Part shown: positions 57,382 through 64,000 of the stretch, one piece after another
Layout: each line of letters begins with the position of its first letter
Position numbering within the stretch: the first letter of the stretch is position 1
Assembly (NCBI GenBank): GCA_031367435.1
Contig: JANLPV010000048.1
Coordinates: forward strand, 62,001-126,000
Length of the DNA: 64,000 bases
Reading direction: 5' to 3'
Source: WLMZ01 sp031367435
GTDB lineage: Bacteria > Actinomycetota > Acidimicrobiia > Acidimicrobiales > Ilumatobacteraceae
Program-made: the position numbers and the translations under genes
The notes under the pieces: model-generated
The model's input: the letters and a program-made list of their open reading frames with translations, nothing else
Told to the model about the DNA's origin: nothing
Databases searched by the model: none

Positions 57382-59268
57382 GTGGCGGACAAGCTGAACG
57401 TCGAATCTCCGATGCAGGGCACCGCGGTTTCGGTGTCGGTCCAGGTCGGCGACACGGTGCGCGCCGATCAGACAGTTGTGCTGCTCGAGAGCATGAAAAT
57501 GCTGCATGACGTCAAGGTTTCGGTTACCGGCATCGTGCGCGAGTTGCTCGTAGTGGAAGGGGCCACGGTGTATCCCGGGCAGGTCCTGTGCACCGTGGAG
57601 ATGGTCGACGAAGTCGAGCACGCAAGGGTTACCAACGCGTCGATCAACGCGGTTACCAACGCGTCGATCAACAGGGTTACCAACGCGTCGATCGATCTGG
57701 CTTACGTACGGCCCGACTTGGCCGAGGTGCTCGCTCGCCATGATGTTGGTTTCGACGCGGCGCGCCCAGATGCCGTCGAGCGTCGACGCGCTGTTGGTCG
57801 TCGCACGGCCCGTGAGAACGTAGACGACCTCGTTGATCACGAAAGCTTCGTCGAGTACGGCCCGGTTGTCATCGCAGCACAGCGCCGTCGACGAAGCGTC
57901 GACGATCTGATTGTGCGTACGCCTGCCGACGGCATGGTGGGTGGCATCGGAACCGCGAACGGATCGCTGTTCAACGGCCACGCTGCGCAGGTCGTGGCGA
58001 TGTCCTACGACTACACGGTGTTGGCCGGAACACAGGGTCAGCAGAACCATCGCAAGAAAGATCGCCTCTTCGAACTCGCGGAGAAGTTGCGGTTACCGGT
58101 GGTGTTCTTCACCGAAGGTGGTGGAGGCAGACCCGGTGACACCGATGGCGTTGGGGTAAGTGGACTGGATTGCCTCGCCTTCTTGTGGTTCGCCCAACTC
58201 AGTGGTTCGGTTCCGCTGATCGGTGTGAACGCGGGCTACTGCTTCGCAGGAAACGCAGCGATCCTCGGATGTTGCGATGTGGTCATCGCGACAGAGGATT
58301 CGAACATCGGCATGGGAGGACCGGCGATGATCGAGGGCGGCGGCCTTGGCGTGTTCGGTCCGAAAGAGATCGGCCCGGTCGAGGTGCAACGCGCCAACGG
58401 TGTGATCGACATCGTGGCTCGCGATGAAGCCGATGCGGTTCGCCTCGCCAAGCAGTATCTGTCGTACTTCCAGGGCTCGTTGACCACTTGGGAGCACGCC
58501 GACCAACGGTTGCTGCGTCATGTCATCCCCGAAGATCGCAAGCGTGTGTACGACGTGCGAGTCGTGCTCGAGACACTCTTCGACACCGGATCCATACTCG
58601 AACTTCGGCGTGACTTCGGGCTCGGGATGATCACTGCGCTCGCCCGTCTCGAAGGCATGCCCGTTGGAGTCATCGGCAACAATCCAAGTCACCTCGCCGG
58701 TGCCATCGACAGCGATGGTGCGGACAAGGCCGCCCGCTTCTTGCAACTGTGCGATGCCTTCGACATTCCGGTGATTTCTCTGTGCGACACGCCCGGGATG
58801 ATGGTTGGCCCCGACGTCGAGCAGACGGCCCTGGTGAGACACTGCAGTCGCCTGTTCGTGACGGGGGCCAACCTCACCGTGGCGTACATCACCGTCGTGA
58901 CTCGCAAGGCCTACGGTCTCGGCGCGCAGGCGATGATGGGTGGCAGCACGAAGGCGCCACTCGCCACCGTTGCCTGGCCCACTGGTGAGTTCGGGGGAAT
59001 GGGTCTCGAGGGTGCCGTCCGGCTGGGATATCGAAACGAACTCGAAGCCGTGAGCGATCCGGTCGAGCGCGAGGCCATGTTCCAACAGATGGTCGATCGG
59101 ATGTATCAACACGGCAAGGCGTTGAACGCGGCATCGCATTTCGAGATCGACGATGTGATCGATCCGGCCGACACCCGGCGATGGCTGGCCACCCTGTTGC
59201 GATCGTGTGTACCGGTGCCGCGTTGGTCGTCGCGACCGAAGAAGCGGGCGAACATCGACACCTGGTAG
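57382..59268 (+). CDS. Biotinyl domain fused to acyl-CoA carboxylase carboxyltransferase
   Basis: 628 aa. Residues 1-75 are a biotinyl (BCCP) domain with LESMKML and biotin-accepting Lys39; residues about 110-628 are an acyl-CoA carboxylase beta-type carboxyltransferase (PADGMVGGIGTANG, FFTEGGGGRPGD, GGPAMIEGGGLG, DTPGMMVGPDVEQ, KAYGLGAQAMMGGS). In usual systems BCCP is fused to biotin carboxylase or is free, so this order is unusual. The linker (about 81-106) has three VTNASI repeats from a 24-bp DNA repeat. No biotin carboxylase gene is nearby. Substrate may be acetyl-, propionyl- or another acyl-CoA. Confidence 0.9.
   Translation: MADKLNVESPMQGTAVSVSVQVGDTVRADQTVVLLESMKMLHDVKVSVTGIVRELLVVEGATVYPGQVLCTVEMVDEVEHARVTNASINAVTNASINRVTNASIDLAYVRPDLAEVLARHDVGFDAARPDAVERRRAVGRRTARENVDDLVDHESFVEYGPVVIAAQRRRRSVDDLIVRTPADGMVGGIGTANGSLFNGHAAQVVAMSYDYTVLAGTQGQQNHRKKDRLFELAEKLRLPVVFFTEGGGGRPGDTDGVGVSGLDCLAFLWFAQLSGSVPLIGVNAGYCFAGNAAILGCCDVVIATEDSNIGMGGPAMIEGGGLGVFGPKEIGPVEVQRANGVIDIVARDEADAVRLAKQYLSYFQGSLTTWEHADQRLLRHVIPEDRKRVYDVRVVLETLFDTGSILELRRDFGLGMITALARLEGMPVGVIGNNPSHLAGAIDSDGADKAARFLQLCDAFDIPVISLCDTPGMMVGPDVEQTALVRHCSRLFVTGANLTVAYITVVTRKAYGLGAQAMMGGSTKAPLATVAWPTGEFGGMGLEGAVRLGYRNELEAVSDPVEREAMFQQMVDRMYQHGKALNAASHFEIDDVIDPADTRRWLATLLRSCVPVPRWSSRPKKRANIDTW
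57627..57698. repeat. 24-bp in-frame tandem repeat x3 in the biotinyl-carboxyltransferase linker
   Basis: Units starting with GGTTACCAACGCGTCGATC begin at 57627, 57651 and 57675. They code for (R/A)VTNASI(N/D), a hydrophilic linker. Confidence 0.9.
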
Positions 59269-59293
59269 CACAGGTGGTAAATCGCATTGCCGG

Positions 59294-59323
59294 TTGCAAA
59301 GCGGGTAGTGGGCGTGGCACAAT
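59294..59323 (+). promoter_or_regulatory. Promoter of the ilvBNC attenuator leader
   Basis: TTGCAA (59294-59299), 18-bp spacer, CACAAT (59318-59323). The -10 ends 7 nt before the GTG of the leader peptide, so the leader transcript itself would be leaderless. Confidence 0.55.
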
Positions 59324-59330
59324 CGAGCCC

Positions 59331-59384
59331 GTGATTCGTACTGCCAGTTTTTTCACCCACACAATTCTCGTAGTACTCACCTAG
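59331..59384 (+). CDS. ilvB leader peptide (attenuator)
   Basis: 17-aa peptide MIRTASFFTHTILVVLT, starting at GTG and ending with TAG. The block I-L-V-V-L close to the end holds five consecutive branched-chain codons, the control region expected for an ilv attenuator. The stop lies at the base of the first hairpin, immediately before a 10-bp terminator. When charged tRNAs for Ile, Leu or Val run short the ribosome should stall here and change the fold of the leader. No Shine-Dalgarno is present. Confidence 0.85.
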   Translation: MIRTASFFTHTILVVLT

Positions 59385-59413
59385 CGGCAACGGCTCTTCG
59401 CCGTCTGTGCCGC
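59384..59413 (+). promoter_or_regulatory. Leader hairpin of the ilv attenuator
   Basis: GCGGCA pairs with TGCCGC and the inner ACGGC pairs with GCCGT, with a CTG bulge and a TCTTC loop. It begins at the leader stop codon and abuts the terminator. Confidence 0.7.
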
Positions 59414-59446
59414 ATGACCTCCCAGCCGGGAGGTCATTTCGTTTTT
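59414..59446 (+). terminator. Rho-independent terminator of the ilvBNC attenuator
   Basis: ATGACCTCCC and GGGAGGTCAT form a perfect 10-bp stem around an AGCC loop and are followed by TTCGTTTTT. Confidence 0.9.
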
Positions 59447-59450
59447 CGGC

Positions 59451-59476
59451 CCAGGTTTCGGTTCCAGGTTTCGGTT
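59451..59476. repeat. 13-bp tandem repeat x2 downstream of the attenuator
   Basis: CCAGGTTTCGGTT at 59451-59463 and 59464-59476, within the untranslated leader of ilvB. Confidence 0.8.
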
Positions 59477-59512
59477 CCGTTTGGTCGAGCACTGCAACAT
59501 CACATCTGCAAA

Positions 59513-59566
59513 TTCAAGTTCACCCGCAAGTTCCAATTCATTCGCAAGTTCAAGTTCACCGGCTAG
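59513..59566. repeat. 18-bp degenerate tandem repeat x3 before the ilvB ribosome site
   Basis: Units TTCAAGTTCACCCGCAAG (59513), a variant at 59531 and TTCAAGTTCACCGGCTAG (59549). The ilvB Shine-Dalgarno GAGGAG follows directly. Confidence 0.75.
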
Positions 59567-59580
59567 TCGAGGAGTAACAC

Positions 59581-61329
59581 GTGAAGATGACCGGGGCGCA
59601 AGCCCTCATCAAATCCCTGGAGATGGAAGGCACCGAAGTCATGTTCGGCCTTCCGGGCGGCTGCATTCTGCCCGCCTACGATCCACTCCTCGACAGCAGT
59701 ATTCGCCACATCCTCGTGCGTCACGAGCAGGGCGCTGGCCATATGGCCGAAGGTTACGCACACGTCACCGGCCGGCCCGGCGTTGCGATGGTCACCAGCG
59801 GACCAGCAGCCACGAACATGGTCACGCCGTTGTGCGATGCGTACATGGACTCGATTCCGATGGTGTGTATCACCGGTCAGGTGTCCACCTCGGCCATCGG
59901 CACCGATGCCTTCCAGGAGTGCGACACGGTTGGCATCACACGTAGCGTCACCAAGCACAACGAGTTGGTGATGACCTCGCAGGATCTGCCGATGGCAGTT
60001 CGTCAGGCTTTTCACATTGCCACCACTGGCCGGCCAGGGCCGACGCTGATCGATGTCCCCAAAGACGTGCTGCAGAACTCGATGGAGTGGTATTGGCCAA
60101 CCGATGAGGAAGTCGTCGCAAGCCTTCCCGGCTACCGCCCGACGATGAAGGGCCATCCGCGGATGGTGAAGGAAGCGGCCAAGCTCATCCTCGAATCGCA
60201 ACGCCCGATCCTGTATGTGGGTGGAGGCGTGCTCAAGGCCCGCGCTGCTGAGGTGCTTCGCGAGTTGGCTGAGCTCACCAATATCCATGTCGTCACCACG
60301 CTCATGGCCCGCGGTGCGTTCCCCGACAGCCACCCGCTCTGTCTCGGCATGCCTGGCATGCACGGCACCGCGTCAGCCACGACTGCAATGCAGCAAAGCG
60401 ATTTGCTTATCGCGCTCGGCGCGCGTTTCGACGACCGCATCACAGGCAAGGTGAGCGAGTTCGCGCAGCAGGCCAAGATCATCCATGTTGATATCGATCC
60501 TGCCGAGCAAGGCAAGGTTCGTCGTCCCGATGTGCCAATCGTGGGCGACTGCCGTCTGGTGATCGAGGAGATGGTCAAAGCGATCCGTGATCTGTTGGCC
60601 AACGGCACGCCGCAGGCCGACACCAGCGTGTGGAAGAGTCGCATCAGCGGCTGGCGCGAGCAGTTCCCGTTGTCGTACGAACCGAGCGAACCGGGCGAGG
60701 CGCTCAAACCGCAGTTCTGTCTCGAGGCGCTGCGCGACAGTGCCCCCGAAGACACCATCCTCGTCAGCGGCGTTGGTCAGCATCAGATGTGGTCGTCGCA
60801 ATATTGGCGCTTCGAGAAGCCGTACACCTGGGTGAACTCGGGTGGTCTCGGCACGATGGGTTTCAGCGTGCCTGCGGCAATCGGCGCAAAGGTTGGCCGA
60901 CCCGAGGCCACAGTGTGGGCCATCGATGGCGATGGTTGCTTCCAGATGACTGCTCAAGAACTGGTCACCGCAAGCACCGAGCGCATCCCGATCAAGGTCG
61001 CCATTCTCAACAACAGCTACCTCGGTATGGTTCGTCAATGGCAGGAAATGTTCTATGAGGAGCGCTATAGCGAGGTCTACCTCTCGCCTGATACTCCCGA
61101 CTTCGTGAAGTGGGCTGAGGCAATGGGTTGCGTCGGTATCCGCGTTGATTCACCAGAAGAGGTGCAACCTGCGATCGACAAAGCCAACAGCATCGATGAT
61201 CGACCAGTCGTGGTCGACTTCCGTGTGGCCGCGTCGGAGAAAGTGTTCCCGATGGTGCCAGCAGGTTTCGGCAACGACGACCTGTTGCTTCCCCCTTCCC
61301 AGATGACCCGCAAGGAGTTCCTGCGATGA
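59581..61329 (+). CDS. ilvB: Acetolactate synthase large subunit
   Basis: 582 aa. First common enzyme of Val/Leu/Ile synthesis, using TPP and FAD. Seen: MFGLPGGCILPAYDPL, catalytic Glu49 in VRHEQGAGHMAEGYA, GARFDDRITGKVSEFA, and the TPP motif IDGDGCFQMTAQEL with ILNNSYLGMVRQWQ. GTG 59581 is placed 7 nt after GAGGAG; ATG 59587 is an alternative two codons later. Controlled by the attenuator upstream; coupled to ilvN by 4 bp. Confidence 0.97.
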   Translation: MKMTGAQALIKSLEMEGTEVMFGLPGGCILPAYDPLLDSSIRHILVRHEQGAGHMAEGYAHVTGRPGVAMVTSGPAATNMVTPLCDAYMDSIPMVCITGQVSTSAIGTDAFQECDTVGITRSVTKHNELVMTSQDLPMAVRQAFHIATTGRPGPTLIDVPKDVLQNSMEWYWPTDEEVVASLPGYRPTMKGHPRMVKEAAKLILESQRPILYVGGGVLKARAAEVLRELAELTNIHVVTTLMARGAFPDSHPLCLGMPGMHGTASATTAMQQSDLLIALGARFDDRITGKVSEFAQQAKIIHVDIDPAEQGKVRRPDVPIVGDCRLVIEEMVKAIRDLLANGTPQADTSVWKSRISGWREQFPLSYEPSEPGEALKPQFCLEALRDSAPEDTILVSGVGQHQMWSSQYWRFEKPYTWVNSGGLGTMGFSVPAAIGAKVGRPEATVWAIDGDGCFQMTAQELVTASTERIPIKVAILNNSYLGMVRQWQEMFYEERYSEVYLSPDTPDFVKWAEAMGCVGIRVDSPEEVQPAIDKANSIDDRPVVVDFRVAASEKVFPMVPAGFGNDDLLLPPSQMTRKEFLR

Positions 61330-61871
61330 GCGTTTCATCCACGACCAATCAACCCACGTATCACATCTTGAGCGTGCTGGTGCAGAACCGTCCGGGCGTG
61401 CTCGCTCGCGTTGCAGGCCTGTTTGCGCGTCGCGGGTACAATATCTTTTCGTTGGCGGTTGCCCCCACTGAAGACGAGGCGTTCAGTCGCATCACCGTGG
61501 TCGTCGATGTCGAATCCACCCCGCTCGAGCAGGTGGTGAAGCAGTTGTTCAAGCTGATTGAGGTCGTCAAGATCAGCGAACTCGATCCCCGTCGCAGCGT
61601 CGAACGCGAGTTGTTGCTTGCCACGGTGCGGGTGACGTCTGAAAATCGTGGCCAAGTGGTGGAGCTCACGAACATCTTCGAAGGCAAGATTCTTGCCGTC
61701 GGCGTCGAGGCAATCACGGTGAGCCTGGATGGCAATCCGGACAAACTCGACGATTTTGAAGAACTTCTGCGAGGCTATGGCATTGTGGAACTGCAGCGCA
61801 CCGGTCGTGTGGCGTTGCCCAAATTGGATCGCGAAGCTCGGCTTCGCGCGGTGAAAGGGAAAACAGTCTGA
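61326..61871 (+). CDS. ilvN: Acetolactate synthase small (regulatory) subunit
   Basis: 181 aa. Binds valine for feedback inhibition and stimulates IlvB. ACT domain at about 11-85 (HILSVLVQNRPGVLARVAGLF, RGYNIFSLAVAPTED), then the C-terminal ALS_ss domain (LATVRVTSENRGQVVELTNIF, GNPDKLDDFEELLRGYGI). Overlaps ilvB by 4 bp, and its stop shares one base with the ilvC start (TGATG). Confidence 0.97.
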   Translation: MSVSSTTNQPTYHILSVLVQNRPGVLARVAGLFARRGYNIFSLAVAPTEDEAFSRITVVVDVESTPLEQVVKQLFKLIEVVKISELDPRRSVERELLLATVRVTSENRGQVVELTNIFEGKILAVGVEAITVSLDGNPDKLDDFEELLRGYGIVELQRTGRVALPKLDREARLRAVKGKTV

Positions 61872-62899
61872 TGGCAGCCAAGGTGTATTACGAGGCCGAT
61901 GCGGATCCGTCGATCATTCGCAACCGCAAGGTGGCCATCATCGGCTACGGGTCGCAGGGTCACGCGCACGCGCTCAACCTCAAAGAGTCGGGCGTGCCCG
62001 TTGTGGTTGGTCTGCGTGAGGGTTCCAAGAGTCGGGCCAAGGCCGAGGCCGCTGGGCTCACGGTGAAGACTATTCCAGAAGCGGCGAAGTGGGCCGACGT
62101 GATCATGCTGACAATGCCTGACACGGAGCAGAAGGAAACCTACGAGAACGAGATCAAGAAGTACCTCCGCAAGGGCAAGGCGCTTGCGTTTGCGCACGGC
62201 TTCAATATTCGCTTCAAGCGCATCCGTCCGTCGAAGCTCATCGACGTGATCATGATCGCCCCCAAGGGTCCAGGTCACCTCGTGCGTCGCACGTATACCG
62301 AAGGTGGCGGCGTCCCGGCGATCATCGCTGTGCATCAGGATGCGTCGGGTCAGGCGCATGAGCTCGCGTTGTCGTATGCCGATGCAATTGGCGCGGCGCG
62401 CGCTGGCGTCATCGAGACCACCTTCACCGAGGAGACCGAGACCGATCTGTTCGGCGAGCAAGCCGTGTTGTGCGGCGGCGTGACCTCGTTGGTGCAGGCC
62501 GGCTTCGAGACGTTGGTCGAGGCTGGCTATCAGCCCGAGATGGCCTACTTCGAGTGCCTGCACGAGGTGAAGCTCATCGTCGACCTGATGTACGAAGAGG
62601 GCATCGCCGGTATGCGTTACAGCATCTCCGACACGGCCGAGTACGGCGATGTCACGCGCGGCCCTCGCGTAGTGAACGCCAAGACCAAGCTCGAGATGAA
62701 GAAGATTCTCAAAGAGATCCAGAGCGGCAAGTTCGCCAAGGAATGGATCGCCGAGAGCGAAAGTGGCCGCGCCAAGTTCAACGAACTTCGTGCCGCCGGC
62801 GCAGCGCACCCCATCGAAAAGGTCGGTGCCGAGCTACGTGCGATGATGCCGTTCCTCGGTGCCGGTAAGCAGAAGGTGGCCGACGTCTCCGGAGGCTGA
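61871..62899 (+). CDS. ilvC: Ketol-acid reductoisomerase (class I)
   Basis: 342 aa. Isomerises and reduces acetolactate or acetohydroxybutyrate with NADPH and Mg. Seen: Rossmann loop IIGYGSQGHAHALNLKESG, phosphate-binding VVVGLREGSKSRAKAE, APKGPGHLVRRTYTEGGGVP, ETTFTEETETDLFGEQAVLCGG, and the Mg-binding Glu residues in the helical C-terminal knot (FECLHEVKLIVDLMYEEG). Length marks a class I enzyme. Last gene of ilvBNC; followed 9 bp later by a 13-bp tandem repeat. Confidence 0.97.
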   Translation: MAAKVYYEADADPSIIRNRKVAIIGYGSQGHAHALNLKESGVPVVVGLREGSKSRAKAEAAGLTVKTIPEAAKWADVIMLTMPDTEQKETYENEIKKYLRKGKALAFAHGFNIRFKRIRPSKLIDVIMIAPKGPGHLVRRTYTEGGGVPAIIAVHQDASGQAHELALSYADAIGAARAGVIETTFTEETETDLFGEQAVLCGGVTSLVQAGFETLVEAGYQPEMAYFECLHEVKLIVDLMYEEGIAGMRYSISDTAEYGDVTRGPRVVNAKTKLEMKKILKEIQSGKFAKEWIAESESGRAKFNELRAAGAAHPIEKVGAELRAMMPFLGAGKQKVADVSGG

Positions 62900-62908
62900 T
62901 GCCATCGA

Positions 62909-62973
62909 GTGTTCCGGCGCAGCGTTCCATCGGAGTGTTCCGGCGCAGTGTTCCGTCGCAGTGTTCCATCGGA
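62909..62973. repeat. 13-bp tandem repeat x5 downstream of ilvC
   Basis: Five units of consensus GTGTTCCRTCGSA or GTGTTCCGGCGCA start at 62909, 62922, 62935, 62948 and 62961, alternating two variants. Confidence 0.9.
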
Positions 62974-62984
62974 GTGGATTCTGT

Positions 62985-63032
62985 AACTGGCAGTTGAGTT
63001 GCGTCCCTAAAGGCGCAAATCAACTGCCAGTT
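62985..63032. other. Long hairpin downstream of ilvC
   Basis: AACTGGCAGTTGA (62985-62997) pairs perfectly with its complement at 63020-63032. The inner TTGCG (62999) pairs with CGCAA (63014), giving a 19-position stem with one mismatch and a 10-nt loop. No U-tract follows. It may still end the ilvBNC message by a rho-assisted route, or be a dispersed palindromic element. Confidence 0.7.
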
Positions 63033-63062
63033 GCGCGTCCGGTAGTAGGTTCGGCGCATGGT

Positions 63063-63132
63063 GTGCGCGAGCTGGTGTGCGCGAGCGGGTGTTCGCGAGC
63101 GGGTGTTCGCCAGCGGGTGTTCGCCAGCGCAA
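63063..63132. repeat. 14-bp tandem repeat x5 upstream of the lipoprotein gene
   Basis: Units of consensus GTKCGCGAGCGGGT begin at 63063, 63077, 63091, 63105 and 63119. A second small repeat, TCTCACCCAAT x2, follows at about 63136-63158. Confidence 0.85.
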
Positions 63133-63174
63133 ATCTCTCACCCAATGTCTCACCCAATCTCTAGGGGAATCAAC

Positions 63175-63750
63175 GTGAATCGCTGTGTTGCTGGTGCTGT
63201 GTTCGTAGCCGCTCCGTTGGGCACCGCATGTAGTAGTTCATCGTCGAAGACAAACGGCTCCGGCGGCGCAGGTGGATCCAACCCCGCACCTGCCGAGCCG
63301 ACGGGTTCGGCAGCTGGAGTGACCGCGGCTCCCATCGGTACTGGGGTGCAGTTCGGCGGCGATGTCTGCAGTGCGCTCACCAAGGCCGATATCGAGGGTG
63401 CCACCTACAGCCAGGGCACAGCCACCTTTGCCAACACCGAGACGGTGACCGACTCAGCTTCTGGCAAAACGGTGGAGTGTCACTACCTCGCTACGTTCAA
63501 CGGTGGACCGAGTGTGATCGCTGCGGTCGTGAGCCTGCTCGACCCGAGTGCCTACGACAATCGCAACGCCGCGTCGATCGTCGCGCCGCCCACAGCACAG
63601 AGTGGGATCGGCAGGGAGGCGTTCATCGTGCAGCCGGGCCCCGGCTCGGTTGAGGTGTGGATCAAGGGCACGAACGGGTATTTCAAAGTGCTGGCACAGC
63701 CGCAGGACACCGCGGTGGCACTCGCCGGCGTGGCTGCCGCTCGCGACTAG
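63175..63750 (+). CDS. Small secreted lipoprotein of unknown function (DUF3558-like)
   Basis: 191 aa from GTG 63175, with AGGGGAAT upstream. Short signal peptide NRCVAGAVFVAAPLGTAC with a near-lipobox Cys at about 19, a Ser/Gly/Pro-rich linker to about 55, then GGDVCSALTKADIEGATYSQG, an ECHYLATFNGGPS cysteine segment and IVQPGPGSVEVWIKGTNGYF. The two later cysteines may form a disulfide. The arrangement resembles actinobacterial DUF3558-type lipoproteins, but assignment is tentative. A longer upstream reading would translate the 14-bp repeats and is rejected. Confidence 0.78.
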   Translation: MNRCVAGAVFVAAPLGTACSSSSSKTNGSGGAGGSNPAPAEPTGSAAGVTAAPIGTGVQFGGDVCSALTKADIEGATYSQGTATFANTETVTDSASGKTVECHYLATFNGGPSVIAAVVSLLDPSAYDNRNAASIVAPPTAQSGIGREAFIVQPGPGSVEVWIKGTNGYFKVLAQPQDTAVALAGVAAARD

Positions 63751-63763
63751 GACACGAAGGACG

Positions 63764-63812
63764 AGGGCCGCTTTGCACCTGCGACAGGAGGGGGCTAGGG
63801 CCGCTTTACACC
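63764..63812. repeat. Direct repeat (16 bp, two copies 33 bp apart) downstream of the lipoprotein gene
   Basis: AGGGCCGCTTTRCACC at 63764-63779 and 63797-63812. No function is evident. Confidence 0.6.
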
Positions 63813-63882
63813 CATCACGTCGTGGCAGTTCGGCGCGGCACATTTCGTTCTTCGTGGTTTCGACGACGTAGGTTCTCTGGCA

Positions 63883-63978
63883 GGTATTGATACCAGCAAG
63901 AATTGATACCAGCAAGAATTGCTACCAGCAGGTATTGCTAGCAGCAGGTATTGCTAGCAGCAAGAATTGCTACAGCGA
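63883..63978. repeat. 16-bp tandem repeat x6 at the right end of the window
   Basis: Units alternate between GGTATTGMTASCAGCA and AGAATTGMTACCAGCA, starting at 63883, 63899, 63915, 63931, 63947 and 63963; the last is degenerate. AT-richer than its surroundings. The bases from 63751 to 64000 contain no gene. Confidence 0.85.
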
Positions 63979-64000
63979 GGTCGACGATGGGTTGGGGGTT

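Noticed and set aside
57627..57698. Possible CRISPR-like array
   Set aside because: The three 24-bp units are directly adjacent with no spacers and are in frame within a gene; the other short repeats also lack unique spacers.
58093..59322. A 409-codon open frame opposite the carboxyltransferase gene
   Set aside because: His/Asp-rich shadow of a highly conserved gene; no motif and no start signal.
63058..63174. N-terminal extension of the lipoprotein starting at 63058
   Set aside because: It would translate the 14-bp tandem repeats and place the signal peptide internally; GTG 63175 has a ribosome site and a proper signal peptide.

Overview
The window is a chromosomal segment of a GC-rich actinobacterium. 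The protein set (DUF222/HNH endonuclease, GatCAB, long inositol-phosphate synthase, IlvG-type TPP enzyme, ilvB-ilvN-ilvC order, many SDR, acyl-CoA and LIV-type ABC genes) and the frequent TANNNT boxes 5-9 nt before start codons suggest Actinomycetota, probably the Acidimicrobiia (Ilumatobacter-like). The lineage is inferred from gene content only. Coding density is very high, genes lie on both strands in short operons, and no tRNA, rRNA, CRISPR, prophage or IS element is visible.

Layout. 1-7.4 kb: the 3' end of a pyruvate:ferredoxin oxidoreductase coupled to a dihydroorotate-dehydrogenase-like flavoprotein, then an acyl-CoA synthetase, an ArgE-like M20 hydrolase and three SDR oxidoreductases. 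7.4-15.6 kb: a cyclase-family hydrolase and a complete branched-chain-amino-acid-type ABC importer with two paralogous binding lipoproteins, a fused LivH-LivM permease, LivG, LivF and a small membrane protein. 15.6-30.8 kb: superoxide dismutase, a GH3 beta-glucosidase with PA14 insert coupled to an enoyl-CoA hydratase, a hydantoinase, a nitroreductase, an acyl-CoA dehydrogenase, a pterin dehydratase-VOC fusion, an SDR, an MFS exporter, a CoA-transferase, an Eis-like acetyltransferase and a carbamoylase/VOC pair. 30.8-34.1 kb: gatCAB. 34.1-43.1 kb: a GH36 alpha-galactosidase, a MarR-controlled monooxygenase operon, an HNH endonuclease coupled to galT, an alpha/beta hydrolase coupled to lgt, and a ferredoxin. 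43.1-47.6 kb: a TPR/HD-GYP signalling protein, an M48 protease, YbaK and an amidohydrolase. 47.6-64 kb: an amino-acid metabolism region with two threonine-dehydratase-type enzymes, ilvD, an IlvG-like enzyme, MTHF synthetase, inositol-phosphate synthase, trpB2, a biotinyl-carboxyltransferase fusion and ilvBNC behind a transcription attenuator, ending in a small lipoprotein.

How the genes fit together. ilvD and ilvBNC supply the common part of Ile/Val synthesis; threonine dehydratase would feed 2-oxobutanoate into it. The LIV-type importer, acyl-CoA synthetase, acyl-CoA dehydrogenase, enoyl-CoA hydratase, CoA-transferase and acyl-CoA carboxylase beta chain suggest organic-acid and amino-acid catabolism. 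GH3, GH36 and GalT point to use of plant or algal glycosides.

The most striking non-coding signals are the ilvB attenuator, whose leader peptide appears to be read from a leaderless transcript; a series of apparently leaderless promoters; and at least thirteen unrelated short tandem repeats (7-24 bp units), many at or just after stop codons and concentrated in the last 8 kb.
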